This document shows positions 1 through 7,167 of a stretch of DNA of 16,528 nucleotides, in pieces. The number at the start of each line of letters is the position of its first letter. The stretch's first letter is position 1. The translations under genes were made by a program, and so were the position numbers. The notes beneath the pieces were generated by a model. That model saw only the letters and a program-made list of their open reading frames with translations. It made no database searches and was not told the origin of the DNA. The DNA comes from JBBRSC01 sp038245795 (lineage in GTDB: Bacteria; Actinomycetota; Acidimicrobiia; Acidimicrobiales; Microtrichaceae). The stretch is taken from NCBI GenBank assembly GCA_038245795.1, contig JBBRSC010000051.1, forward strand, positions 1-16,528, read 5' to 3'.

Positions 1-1
1 C

Positions 2-103
2 GCCGACGCCTACCCGTGGGACGAATACATTCTGGCGAGGTCGCGGGTCGGCGAGATCCCGAAGACGGCAACGGAGGATGACCTCTTCGCCGAGTTTCGT
101 TGA
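2..103 (+). CDS. C-terminal tail of an upstream protein (partial)
   Basis: This is an open reading frame running in from the left edge, 33 residues, ending in TGA. The visible end reads ADAYPWDEYILARSRVGEIP and closes with an acidic EDDLFAEFR tail. The reading is coding-like, and the two other forward frames are poorer. I cannot identify the family with confidence. The tail loosely recalls the ends of actinobacterial PIG-L (Mca/MshB-like) deacetylases, which would fit the sugar-type deacetylase that follows 21 nt downstream on the same strand. That is a weak resemblance from memory, and the start lies outside the window. Confidence 0.5.
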   Translation, partial: ADAYPWDEYILARSRVGEIPKTATEDDLFAEFR

Positions 104-112
104 TGCGATCGG

Positions 113-118
113 TAGCGT
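113..118 (+). promoter_or_regulatory. Putative leaderless -10 box of the ChbG-like gene
   Basis: TAGCGT matches TANNNT and ends 6 nt before GTG 125. A transcript from it would begin at or beside the start codon. No convincing -35 is seen. It is part of a pattern shared by eight genes here. Confidence 0.45.
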
Positions 119-124
119 GTGGTC

Positions 125-961
125 GTGACTGAACTCGCGAGGCGTTTGGGATACGGCGACGACGACCGCGTCGTCATCGTGAACTGCGACGATCTCGGCA
201 TGTCGCAATCGACGAATGAGGGTGTGTACGACGCTCTGCGGTCGGGTTGGGCGACGTCGGCGTCGCTGATGGTGCCGTGCCCGTGGTCGCGTGAGGCGGC
301 ATCGGGGTATCGGGGCGAGGACGTCGGGGTGCATCTCACGTTGAACGCCGAGTTCGAGAACTACCGGTGGGGCCCCATCACCCACGCGCCATCGTTGGTG
401 GGTGGCGATGGCGGGTTCCCGCGCACGGTGACCGACGTGTGGGAGCACGCGGACCTCGATGAGGTGCGACGTGAGTGCCGGGCGCAGATCGAGCGGGCGG
501 TGTTGTGGGGATTCGACGTGACGCATCTCGACAGCCACATGGGCACCTTGCAGATGCGACCTGAATTCTTTGATGTGTATGTGGACATGGCAGTCGACTT
601 CGGGTTGCCGTTGCGGATGGCGGGTGCGTCGGCACATCGGCTGGTCGGGTTCCCGTTTCGGGATCTGGCGGCCGAGGAGGGGGTGGTGTTCCCCGACCAT
701 TTCTTGTTGGTCAACGGTGGGGTCGGTTCACGCAAGACGTTTGAGCGCGCCGTGCATGATCTTCGACCGGGGGTCACCGAGATGTACGTTCACCCGGCGT
801 TGGATTCGCCGGAGCTGCGAGCGATCGGTACGGATTGGGCGGCCCGGGTGGACGATCACGCGCTCGTGACATCGGGGACGGGCGTGAAAGCGATGCTCGA
901 TCGTGCCGGCGCGACGTTGATCGGCTGGCGGCCACTCCGCCGCCTCATGCAGGCCGGGTGA
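125..961 (+). CDS. ChbG/HpnK (YdjC-like) family carbohydrate deacetylase
   Basis: Predicted metal-dependent deacetylase of the YdjC/ChbG/HpnK family, whose members remove acetyl groups from N-acetylated sugars or glycolipids in the cytoplasm. The 278-aa reading has the family's metal-site pattern: the Asp pair in VNCDDLGM (D22/D23), H70 in VGVHLTL, and H134/H138 in THLDSHMGT. A late YVHPALDSPE segment also fits. The length is close to the family norm. I chose GTG 125 over GTG 119 because a TAGCGT -10-like box at 113-118 sits 6 nt before 125, the leaderless arrangement repeated across this window. GTG 119 would add two residues. No Shine-Dalgarno is visible. It follows the partial gene by 21 nt and converges on the nuclease gene. 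The substrate cannot be told from the sequence. Confidence 0.92.
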   Translation: MTELARRLGYGDDDRVVIVNCDDLGMSQSTNEGVYDALRSGWATSASLMVPCPWSREAASGYRGEDVGVHLTLNAEFENYRWGPITHAPSLVGGDGGFPRTVTDVWEHADLDEVRRECRAQIERAVLWGFDVTHLDSHMGTLQMRPEFFDVYVDMAVDFGLPLRMAGASAHRLVGFPFRDLAAEEGVVFPDHFLLVNGGVGSRKTFERAVHDLRPGVTEMYVHPALDSPELRAIGTDWAARVDDHALVTSGTGVKAMLDRAGATLIGWRPLRRLMQAG

Positions 962-975
962 GCGATCAACCGGCC
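952..975. terminator. Weak GC hairpin at a convergent gene end
   Basis: GGCCGG (952-957) and CCGGCC (970-975) form a 6-bp stem with a 12-nt loop that contains the TGA of the ChbG-like gene (959-961). It lies between two convergent genes only 24 bp apart. There is no T tract, so a terminator role is only a suggestion. Confidence 0.25.
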
Positions 976-985
976 AGTTCGTTGC

Positions 986-1603
986 CTATTTCGCGTCGGG
1001 GCATGAGGCCCAGAGGCCCAGTTTCTGTTGGCGGGCGGTCCGGACTGCAGCGGTGAACTCATCCGCGTGAGCGATGTTCGGCGGATAGGTGAGCTGTTGC
1101 GCGTAGCCGTCCTGGGCTAGGGAGAGGTTCACGAACATGGCATCGGAGCTTCGATAGATATACGCAAGGAGCCGGCCGTACTTGTCACGCGGTTCAGCAT
1201 CACGAACGAGGCGGATGGGGGTGCCAACGGGAAGCAGCTCGCTGGTGTGATGCGACGCTTCCTTGCCGAAGCACTCGACTGGCCGTCGAGGGTCGACGCT
1301 CTCGGGGGTGTTGATCCCGATGAGGCGAACCCTCTCCTCGACGCCGCCGACCTTCGCCACAATCGTGTCGCCGTCGACGACGCGGACCACCGTGGCGTTC
1401 GACCCGTCTGGTGTCGCCGCGCTCGAGGTGTCGCTCCCACCGCATCCAGCGAGGCCCATCCCCAATGCCACGACGCAGACGGTGATCAGCGCAGCTCGCT
1501 GGCGCGGCGATGAACCCTTCGACGTGATGGGCCTGGGTTCAGACTCGTTGAATGATCGTGCCGGTGCCGATCCCTCCGCCGCAACACATCGAGATGAGCG
1601 CAT
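986..1603 (-). CDS. Thermonuclease-like (SNase) secreted lipoprotein
   Basis: Predicted secreted nuclease of the staphylococcal nuclease family, anchored as a lipoprotein. Numbered from ATG 1603 (205 aa): a hydrophobic signal segment (about 38-53) ends in the lipobox LAGC (C54), followed by a short Gly/Ser/Thr linker. The SNase core spans about 70-200. Active-site landmarks are VVDGDT (D77, D79), R93 and E101 in RLIGINTPE, and R144 in DKYGRLLAY, matching SNase Arg35, Glu43 and Arg87. The position equivalent to SNase Asp40 is Asn98, a change I recall in other bacterial members. The start is uncertain. No ATG, GTG or TTG lies between the thiolase stop (1539) and the signal segment, so ATG 1603 overlaps thiolase by 65 bp. 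An ATC codon at about 1530 would give a neater signal peptide but is a rare initiator. The stop is TAG. Confidence 0.88.
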   Translation of the reverse strand: MRSSRCVAAEGSAPARSFNESEPRPITSKGSSPRQRAALITVCVVALGMGLAGCGGSDTSSAATPDGSNATVVRVVDGDTIVAKVGGVEERVRLIGINTPESVDPRRPVECFGKEASHHTSELLPVGTPIRLVRDAEPRDKYGRLLAYIYRSSDAMFVNLSLAQDGYAQQLTYPPNIAHADEFTAAVRTARQQKLGLWASCPDAK

Positions 1604-2717
1604 TCGTTCCATCAGTTCGTTCCAGTTCCCAGAGCGCCTTGGTGAGGAGGAAGGCACCGGTGCCTCCGAGAGGGTGGCCGAGGGCGATCGCCCCGCCGTT
1701 GGGATTCACACGGTCCATGTCAGCGTTGACCTCGCGCTGCCAGGCCAGCACCACCGACGCAAAGGCCTCGTTGATCTCGAAGGTGTCGATGTCGGCGATG
1801 GACATGGCAGTTCGAGCGAGGAGGTGCTTGGTGGCGTCCATCGGGCCCGTCAGCATCAGGACCGGATCCACGCCGATGAGGCACGTGTCGACGATGCGCG
1901 CCCGCGGCGTGAGACCCAACGCCGCGGCCTTCTCGGCGGTCATGATCAGCACTGCCGCAGCGCCATCGGAGATCTGCGACGACGAACCGGCTGTGTGGAC
2001 GCCGTTCTCGCGGGCGATCGGCTTCAACGACGACAGCCCCTCCAGAGTGGTCTCGCGGAGACCCTCGTCGCGGCTGACGAGATGGGTGGTGCCCGACGGC
2101 TTGCCTTCCTCGTCGAGGTCGGGCGCGTCGAGCGGTGCGACCTGGGCACCAAAGCGATCCTCGTCCCATGCGGCACGGGCACGCTGTTGCGATAAAAACC
2201 CGAACTCGTCAGCGTCCTGGCGGGTGACGCCCCACTTGTCGGCGATGCGTTCCGCACCCTCGAACTGTGAGGTCATCTCGTATTGACCGAAGTAGGTCTT
2301 GGGAATCGGCACACCGAGGCCGAGCTTCTTGGAGGAGTTGGACCCGATCGGGATGCGGCTCATCGACTCGACGCCACATGCAATGGCAACGTCGACCACG
2401 CCGCTGCCGACCAACGCAGTGGCCAAGTTGGTGGCCTGCTGAGAGGAACCGCACTGCGTGTCGAGTGTTGTGGCGGCCACCTGCTGGGGGAGACCCGCTG
2501 CCAACCAGGCGGTGCGGCCAAGGTTGAAGGACTGCTCGCCGACCTGGCTCACACAGCCGGTGACGACCTGGCCGACCTCGGAAGGGTCGATCCCCGACCG
2601 GGCAATAACTTCGCGTTGCACGTGGCCCAGGAGCTCTGCCGGATGCACCGACGAGAGCCCGCCGTTGCGGCGACCGATCGGGGAACGAACAGCTTCAACA
2701 ATCACGACGTCAGACAT
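1539..2717 (-). CDS. Thiolase (acetyl-CoA C-acyltransferase), FadA-like
   Basis: Thiolase family enzyme, predicted to cleave 3-ketoacyl-CoA (or run the reverse condensation) in beta-oxidation of fatty acids or sterol side chains. The 392-aa length is standard. Catalytic residues are visible: the nucleophilic Cys in TLDTQCGSSQQ (C89), N316 in NEAF, His348 in GHPLGGTG, and the C-terminal Cys in MCCGGGIGTG (C378, with an extra Cys at 379). The N-terminal VEAVRSPIG and central GVESMSR segments are typical. The overall look recalls actinobacterial lipid/steroid thiolases such as the FadA5 group, but the substrate cannot be assigned. A TAGGAT box 7 nt before the ATG suggests its own leaderless promoter. 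It lies 56 bp downstream of the 67-aa gene and overlaps the proposed nuclease start. Confidence 0.96.
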   Translation of the reverse strand: MSDVVIVEAVRSPIGRRNGGLSSVHPAELLGHVQREVIARSGIDPSEVGQVVTGCVSQVGEQSFNLGRTAWLAAGLPQQVAATTLDTQCGSSQQATNLATALVGSGVVDVAIACGVESMSRIPIGSNSSKKLGLGVPIPKTYFGQYEMTSQFEGAERIADKWGVTRQDADEFGFLSQQRARAAWDEDRFGAQVAPLDAPDLDEEGKPSGTTHLVSRDEGLRETTLEGLSSLKPIARENGVHTAGSSSQISDGAAAVLIMTAEKAAALGLTPRARIVDTCLIGVDPVLMLTGPMDATKHLLARTAMSIADIDTFEINEAFASVVLAWQREVNADMDRVNPNGGAIALGHPLGGTGAFLLTKALWELERTDGTNALISMCCGGGIGTGTIIQRV

Positions 2718-2724
2718 GGACAGG

Positions 2725-2730
2725 ATCCTA
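2725..2730 (-). promoter_or_regulatory. Putative leaderless -10 box of the thiolase gene
   Basis: On the minus strand TAGGAT (TANNNT) ends 7 nt before the thiolase ATG. No clear Shine-Dalgarno or -35 accompanies it; a TTGACC at 2760-2755 is spaced too far (24 nt) to be a normal -35. Confidence 0.45.
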
Positions 2731-2773
2731 TTCGGCGATGAGGTGGTAGCGATCGGTCAACTCCCGAACCGTG

Positions 2774-2977
2774 TCACGCAGCCTTGCGTGACGACCCGTC
2801 GGTGACCGTGGCAGTGGAGTTACCAGCCGAGTCGAACGCTCGTGGCACGGCGAGAAGTTTGGCCCGAAGTTCGGCGATCTTGCGGCGACCGAGCTCACGA
2901 GTGGATTCGTCCAGCTGCCAGTCACGATCGGATTCGTCCAGCGCAGGGGTGATGTGGAGGGCCAGCTGTTTCTTCAT
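2774..2977 (-). CDS. Small hypothetical protein, 67 aa
   Basis: I do not recognise this protein. It has 67 residues, begins MKKQLALHITPALDE, and has a charged central stretch (about 18-41, rich in Glu, Arg and Lys) likely to be helical, then a Ser/Thr-rich, probably disordered tail. There is no signal peptide or membrane segment. Codon use is GC3-rich and similar to the neighbours, which favours a real gene over a chance frame. It fills the otherwise empty gap between amidase and thiolase on the same strand. No Shine-Dalgarno is visible; CAGACT, a weak NANNNT box, lies 6 nt before the ATG. An overlapping frame (2728-2925) looks like a shadow. Confidence 0.6.
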   Translation of the reverse strand: MKKQLALHITPALDESDRDWQLDESTRELGRRKIAELRAKLLAVPRAFDSAGNSTATVTDGSSRKAA

Positions 2978-3005
2978 GGGAACAGTCTGCGCTCGGGGTG
3001 TGACA

Positions 3006-3042
3006 GTGAATCTTCAGGCGTGCATCGAACCTGAGAATTCAC
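3006..3042. repeat. Imperfect inverted repeat between amidase and small gene
   Basis: A 13-bp arm GTGAATCTTCAGG (3006-3018) faces CCTGAGAATTCAC (3030-3042) across an 11-nt spacer. The arms are complementary at 11 of 13 positions. It lies in the 93-bp gap after the amidase stop and before the 67-aa gene. It could be a hairpin terminator for the amidase transcript or an operator for the small gene and thiolase; nothing decides between them. Confidence 0.45.
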
Positions 3043-3070
3043 CGCGCCGGCTCACAATGCGGGTGATCCC

Positions 3071-4459
3071 TCAGGCCGGGCTGCCGGGCGCCACGAGCGG
3101 CCAGGGCCGCTCACGCTCGACGATGGCCGCCAGATCCAGGATCAGCTGGTCCTCATGATGGCGACCGATGAGCTGCATCCCGACCGGCAGGCCGTCGAGC
3201 GGCTCGATCGGGACCGAGCACCCGGGGTTGCCCACGATGTTGCATGGGATAGTGAGCGAACCGTTGTTCTCGGGCCCGACCGCACGACCGCCCACCTGTT
3301 GATTGAGGTAGACGTCAGCATCGAAGGCCACATCGGGGTTGGTGGCCGCGAACACGAAGTCGACCTCATCGAAGATGTCGGCCATGGTCTCGTTGACCCT
3401 GGTGCGGGCCTCCTCGGCGGACGCCAACATCGACAGGTTCACGTTCTGTTCGGCGACGGTCAGTCCGAAGGCGATCTCGAGTGTGAGCTCGTCCTTGCAC
3501 GCCGGCCAACGATCGCCCAGCGCCCGCAGCAGCTGACACAGGTTCGTCATTGCCCACTCGAAACCCAGCCCGGGCAACACAACCGGCACATCCACAACGA
3601 TCAGTCCGGCGTCCTTGGCGAGCAGCTCGGCGGCGGCCCGGACTCGTGCCTCCACCTCGGGGTTGAGGATGGTGTTGCCGAGGTTCGGTGCGATGGCCAC
3701 CTTCTTGCCGGCCAGCTCGAATGTGCCGAGATCACGTTCCCATTCCTCGTGCTTGGGCAGCGAATAGGGGTCACGCATGTCGTAGCCGGCACTCACGTCG
3801 TACCAACGACACACATCTCGGACAGAGCGAGCCATGCAGCCCGAGACCACGGTCATTGGGGAGATGTCGGTCTGAGGGCCGCGGGGGATACGTCCAGCGG
3901 TGCCCTTCATACCGACGAGGCCGTTGAAGCCGCCCGGGATGCGAATCGATCCGCCGCCGTCGCCACCGGTCGCGATGGTGACCAGCCCGCCAGCTACGGC
4001 GGCTGCGGACCCGCCGGACGAGCCACCGGCGGACTTACCCGTGCGCCACGGGTTGTGGGTGACGCCGTGAATCTTGTTGATGCTGACATTGAGCCCACCA
4101 AACTCGCTGGCGTTGCATTGGCCGACGGCCACAGCGCCAGCATCGAGCACGCGGCTGATGTGGGTCGAGGTGTAGTCAGCAATCCGCCCCTCGAAGACCT
4201 TCGAGCATTGAGTGTTGGGCCAGCCCTTCACCGACGACAACTCCTTGATGCCGAAGGGCACACCACCGAAGGGCAGCGACACGTCCGCGTTCTTGGCAGC
4301 GTCGCGGGCTTCATCGGCCATCACGGTCACGAAGGCATTCAGGCTCGAGTTCTCGATGGCGGCCAGCGTTGCGTCGAGTTCCTCCACCGGAGAGCGCTCT
4401 CCCGAACGGAAAGCCTCGACGAGCGAGACGGTGTCACCAAGCCATGGGGTGTCAGTCAT
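3071..4459 (-). CDS. Amidase signature (AS) family amidase
   Basis: Hydrolase of the amidase signature family, acting on C-N amide bonds through a Ser-cisSer-Lys triad. From ATG 4459 the protein is 462 aa, a usual length. The catalytic Lys is K72 in PFGIKELS. The Gly/Ser-rich signature GKSAGGSSGGSAAAVAGG (141-158) supplies the cis-Ser S147, and GGDGGGSIRIPGG supplies the nucleophile S171. The open frame extends upstream to 4567, but that part lacks AS homology, runs into the divergent gene and is probably not translated. MTDTPWLGD is a typical start, with a TAACCT box 8 nt upstream. The substrate is unknown: the family includes aryl and fatty acid amidases and GatA-like proteins, and I see no GatB/GatC neighbours. 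It is divergent from the thioesterase gene across 98 bp. Confidence 0.94.
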   Translation of the reverse strand: MTDTPWLGDTVSLVEAFRSGERSPVEELDATLAAIENSSLNAFVTVMADEARDAAKNADVSLPFGGVPFGIKELSSVKGWPNTQCSKVFEGRIADYTSTHISRVLDAGAVAVGQCNASEFGGLNVSINKIHGVTHNPWRTGKSAGGSSGGSAAAVAGGLVTIATGGDGGGSIRIPGGFNGLVGMKGTAGRIPRGPQTDISPMTVVSGCMARSVRDVCRWYDVSAGYDMRDPYSLPKHEEWERDLGTFELAGKKVAIAPNLGNTILNPEVEARVRAAAELLAKDAGLIVVDVPVVLPGLGFEWAMTNLCQLLRALGDRWPACKDELTLEIAFGLTVAEQNVNLSMLASAEEARTRVNETMADIFDEVDFVFAATNPDVAFDADVYLNQQVGGRAVGPENNGSLTIPCNIVGNPGCSVPIEPLDGLPVGMQLIGRHHEDQLILDLAAIVERERPWPLVAPGSPA

Positions 4460-4467
4460 GGACCGAG

Positions 4468-4473
4468 AGGTTA
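4468..4473 (-). promoter_or_regulatory. Putative leaderless -10 box of the amidase gene
   Basis: Minus-strand TAACCT (TANNNT) ends 8 nt before ATG 4459 in the 98-bp divergent region. It supports the short start over the longer open frame. Confidence 0.45.
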
Positions 4474-4542
4474 CCCGGACGTGGGTACTGCTCGGCTCTC
4501 CGCCGCAGGACTCCGGGGAATCGGGCGCCTGTCTGGATCTCC

Positions 4543-4548
4543 TACAGT
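4543..4548 (+). promoter_or_regulatory. Putative leaderless -10 box of the thioesterase gene
   Basis: TACAGT (TANNNT) ends 9 nt before ATG 4558. Together with the opposite-facing box at 4473-4468 it makes a compact divergent promoter pair about 70 bp apart. Confidence 0.45.
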
Positions 4549-4557
4549 CTTCGGCGC

Positions 4558-5358
4558 ATGGACGCACGTGAGTTCCTCGGACTCGTTTCCACCCACAATC
4601 CGCACCGCTGGGTGCTTCCCGTCACGGTCGGTATCGCCACGGGTGGCAGCTTTCTCTTCGGTGGCTGCGCGCTCGGGGCCGCGATCTGCGCGTTGGAAGT
4701 GGCCATCGAACGCCCCGTCGTGTGGGCGACCGCCCAATACCTGAGCTTCGCCTCGATCGGGGAGATGGTCGATGTCGATGTGACCGTGTCGACGAGCGGT
4801 CGCTACACCACCCAGGCACGGGTCGTCGGGCGAGTCGGCGAGCGCGAAATCTTCACCGTCAACGCGGCGCTCGGATCGCGACCCGTGAAGTTCGAGGGTC
4901 AATGGTCGGTGATGCCGGATGTCCCAACTCCTGATCAGTGCGCAGCGCGATCGAACCGGTTCTCGTTGTCGGGTTCGCTCATGGAACGGCTCGATATGCG
5001 GCTCGCCAAAGGCCATCAGTGGGATCAGCTCGGTGGTGGCAACGGTCAGGCCGACGGCACCTCGGCACTCTGGGTTCGCATGCCCGGCATCGACATGTCC
5101 GGGGCTGCGTTGGCGGTGCTCGGCGACTACGTGCCCTTCGGGATCTCGCAGACCTTGGGGGAGTGGACCCAGGCCAACTCGCTCGACAACACCATGCGAA
5201 TGGTGAACGTGGTGTCGACGGACTGGGTACTGCTCGACATTCGCATTGGTGGCATCCGCAACGGGTTCGGTCACGGGCTGGTGCACCTCTGGGCTGAGAA
5301 CGGCACGCTGCTGGCGACCGCCAGCCAATCGGCCATCGTCCGCGAATCCAAAACCTGA
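4558..5358 (+). CDS. Acyl-CoA thioesterase, TesB-like double hotdog
   Basis: Predicted acyl-CoA thioesterase hydrolysing acyl-CoA to free acid and CoA in the cytoplasm. The 266-aa protein looks like two hotdog domains in tandem. The first has the helix GGSFLFGGCALGAAICALE (29-47). The second has SLDNTMRM (208-215), DWVLLDIR (222-229) and the family-typical end LLATASQSAIVR (251-262). The Asp in SLDNTM corresponds to the usual SLDH position of TesB-type enzymes, with Asn where His is common. The frame is open upstream to 4369, but ATG 4558 avoids overlap with the divergent amidase and has a TACAGT box 9 nt before it. The acyl chain preference is unknown. Its place beside thiolase, amidase and an F420-type enzyme suggests acyl-CoA metabolism. 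Confidence 0.88.
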   Translation: MDAREFLGLVSTHNPHRWVLPVTVGIATGGSFLFGGCALGAAICALEVAIERPVVWATAQYLSFASIGEMVDVDVTVSTSGRYTTQARVVGRVGEREIFTVNAALGSRPVKFEGQWSVMPDVPTPDQCAARSNRFSLSGSLMERLDMRLAKGHQWDQLGGGNGQADGTSALWVRMPGIDMSGAALAVLGDYVPFGISQTLGEWTQANSLDNTMRMVNVVSTDWVLLDIRIGGIRNGFGHGLVHLWAENGTLLATASQSAIVRESKT

Positions 5359-5408
5359 CGCCATTCACGGTGGTTTTGATGGGTCGAGTGGGGTGCTGGG
5401 TGGGGATC

Positions 5409-5414
5409 TAAGGT
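5409..5414 (+). promoter_or_regulatory. Putative leaderless -10 box of the first LLM oxidoreductase gene
   Basis: TAAGGT (TANNNT) ends 6 nt before ATG 5421. The same bases contain AGGTGG, which could act as a close Shine-Dalgarno, so the two readings compete. Confidence 0.4.
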
Positions 5415-5420
5415 GGCGTG

Positions 5421-6389
5421 ATGAAGCGATACGGCATGACGATCCCCTTCGACGGAGTCCCGCTCGGCGAACAAGGCGACTGGGTCCGCGAGCTCGCTGA
5501 CCTCGGCTATACCGACGTCTGGTCGTCAGAAGCCAACGGCGCTGATGCGTTCACACCGCTGGCACTGGCATCGGTCTGGGCCCCGACCCTGCGTCTCGGC
5601 ACCGCCATTGTTCCGGCGTATACCCGAGGTCCGGCGCTCATGGCCCAATCCGTGGCGTCGATGGCGTCAGCCGCTCCAGGGCGGTTCGTCCTCGGGCTCG
5701 GCACCTCGTCGAACGTGATCGTTGAAGGATGGAACGGCATCCCATTCGAGGAGCCCTACCTGCAGACCCAGGCCATGCTGCGATTCCTCCGACAAGCGCT
5801 CACCGGTGACAAGGTGACCGGCGACTTCGGACGTTTCTCGGTCCGCAGCTTCAAACTTGGCGTGTCAGTTCCCGAGCCGGTGCCGATCCTGATCGCCGCC
5901 CTGCGTGAAGGAATGCTGCGCCTCGCCGGGCGTGAAGGCGACGGGGCGATCATCAACTGGTTGTCTGCCGAAGATGTCTCCACAGTCGCACCCGTGGTGC
6001 AAGCCGCCAGCACCGATGGCTCCCGCAAGGAGATCGTGGCCAGGATCTTCGTGGCGCCCATCGAGGACCGCTCGACGGTGATGTCCTACGGCAAGTTCGC
6101 GATTGCGTCCTATCTGAACGTGCCCGTCTACGCCGACTTCCACCGCTGGTTGGGCCGAGGCGATGAACTTGAGCCGATGTGGAAACTCTGGAAGGAGGGC
6201 GACCGCGCCGCGGCGTTGGAGGCAATCCCCGATTCGCTGGTCGACGAGCTGATCGTGTGGGGCTCGCCCGACATGTGCCGGGAACACATCGACCGCTACG
6301 TGGCCAACGGTGTCACCACTCCCGCCTTGGCGTTGTTGCCCTTCGGCTACGACGTTCGCGAGGCGGTCCGCCAACTGGCGCCGTTGTGA
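5421..6389 (+). CDS. LLM-class F420-dependent oxidoreductase (Rv3093c-like)
   Basis: Luciferase-like (LLM) TIM-barrel oxidoreductase, predicted to use coenzyme F420 for hydride transfer; the substrate is unknown. The 322-aa length is normal. Typical features are LADLGYTDVWSSEANGADAF (26-44), LRLGTAIVPAYTRGPALMAQ (57-76), GRFVLGLGTSS (87-97), and a late ILIAALREGMLRLAGREGDGAIINWL stretch in which the MLRLAG...GAIINWL motif marks the Rv3093c-type subfamily. GTG 5418 would add one Met; ATG 5421 is preferred. A related but clearly diverged paralogue lies at 11111-12112. The stop TGA overlaps a possible GTG start of the following peptidase gene, so the two are probably cotranscribed. F420 use is inferred from family, not shown by the sequence. 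Confidence 0.93.
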   Translation: MKRYGMTIPFDGVPLGEQGDWVRELADLGYTDVWSSEANGADAFTPLALASVWAPTLRLGTAIVPAYTRGPALMAQSVASMASAAPGRFVLGLGTSSNVIVEGWNGIPFEEPYLQTQAMLRFLRQALTGDKVTGDFGRFSVRSFKLGVSVPEPVPILIAALREGMLRLAGREGDGAIINWLSAEDVSTVAPVVQAASTDGSRKEIVARIFVAPIEDRSTVMSYGKFAIASYLNVPVYADFHRWLGRGDELEPMWKLWKEGDRAAALEAIPDSLVDELIVWGSPDMCREHIDRYVANGVTTPALALLPFGYDVREAVRQLAPL

Positions 6390-6391
6390 AC

Positions 6392-7153
6392 ATGCGTCCC
6401 GTCGGGCGGCTCGTCCAGCTCGTAGCAGCCATCCTGGTCACCCTAGGCGTGATGACCAGCGCCGCCGGTTGCGATGCGGCAGCGGTGCAACGCTGGCGCA
6501 CCGAGCGCGGATTACCGCCGCTGAGCGATGCCGACGCAACACGCCTGGCCGCTGCACTCACCCGGATCGAGGCGGAGCTGCAACGACGCAGGTCGTTCTC
6601 GGCGGTCGTGGCAATGCCGTCGGTCGCCGACCTCGGTGCGAGCTGGCGCCCGGGGTGCCCCGTTGCTCCGGCCGACCTCCGCACCATCACGGTGAGCTAT
6701 TGGGGGTTCGACGATGTGGGTCATTCCGGGATCATCGTGATGCACCAATCGAACACCGCGTCGCTGATTGCTGCGTTGCGTGAACTCTGGAACCAGCGGT
6801 TCCCCATCGAATCCATGGCACCCATCTCCACCTACGGCGGTGATGACCGTGCGTCGATGCTGGCCAACAACACGTCAGGCTTCAACTGCCGCACGGTGGC
6901 GGGTACCGCCAAGCTCTCTGAGCATGCCTACGGTCGAGCGGTCGATATCAACCCGTTCCGGAACCCGTGGATATCGGGCTCCAGGATCGATCCGCCCGAG
7001 GCTGCCGCATACGCCGACCGCTCCCGACGTGAACCGGGTATCTTCCACGAGGGTGATGGCGGAGTGGACGCCATGGAACGCGCTGGCTGGAAATGGGGCG
7101 GCTATTGGGTGACCTCGAAGGATTATCAGCACTTCTCGGTCAGCGGCCGCTGA
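6392..7153 (+). CDS. M15-family (VanY/endolysin-like) peptidase, exported
   Basis: Predicted zinc peptidase cutting peptidoglycan stem peptides outside the membrane. The 253-aa protein has an N-terminal hydrophobic segment (about 6-26) ending in SAAGC (C27), a near-lipobox, so it is secreted or a lipoprotein. The C-terminal catalytic domain carries the M15C-type zinc ligands: LSEHAYGRAVDINPFRNPW gives H178 and D185, and the late GWKWGGYW...DYQHFS gives H247. The region between 30 and 95 is poorly conserved. GTG 6386, which overlaps the preceding stop as GTGA, would add two residues and would imply translational coupling. No good Shine-Dalgarno precedes either start. Its role in the LLM operon is unclear. 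It converges on the carotenoid oxygenase gene. Confidence 0.92.
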   Translation: MRPVGRLVQLVAAILVTLGVMTSAAGCDAAAVQRWRTERGLPPLSDADATRLAAALTRIEAELQRRRSFSAVVAMPSVADLGASWRPGCPVAPADLRTITVSYWGFDDVGHSGIIVMHQSNTASLIAALRELWNQRFPIESMAPISTYGGDDRASMLANNTSGFNCRTVAGTAKLSEHAYGRAVDINPFRNPWISGSRIDPPEAAAYADRSRREPGIFHEGDGGVDAMERAGWKWGGYWVTSKDYQHFSVSGR

Positions 7154-7155
7154 CC
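7138..7155. terminator. 18-bp perfect palindrome over the peptidase stop codon
   Basis: GGTCAGCGGCCGCTGACC is a perfect 18-bp palindrome containing the TGA of the M15 peptidase gene (7151-7153). As RNA it could form a stem of about 7 bp with a small loop. There is no T tract. It sits at a convergent junction, so a bidirectional termination role is plausible but unproven. Confidence 0.35.
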
Positions 7156-7167
7156 CGTGACCACGAG

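Noticed and set aside
1263..2195. 310-aa open frame on the plus strand
   Set aside because: Antisense to the nuclease and thiolase genes; low-complexity composition and no domain.
3071..4459. GatA subunit of the amidotransferase
   Set aside because: The amidase signature fits, but there are no gatB or gatC neighbours and the gene is isolated beside lipid-type genes; a general amidase is the safer call.
3155..4744. 529-aa open frame on the plus strand
   Set aside because: It lies antisense to the amidase, has no recognisable motif, and is rich in His/Asp/Arg runs typical of high-GC shadow frames.
4471..5364. 297-aa open frame on the minus strand
   Set aside because: Antisense to the thioesterase gene, which has a clear family end motif and a promoter-like box.
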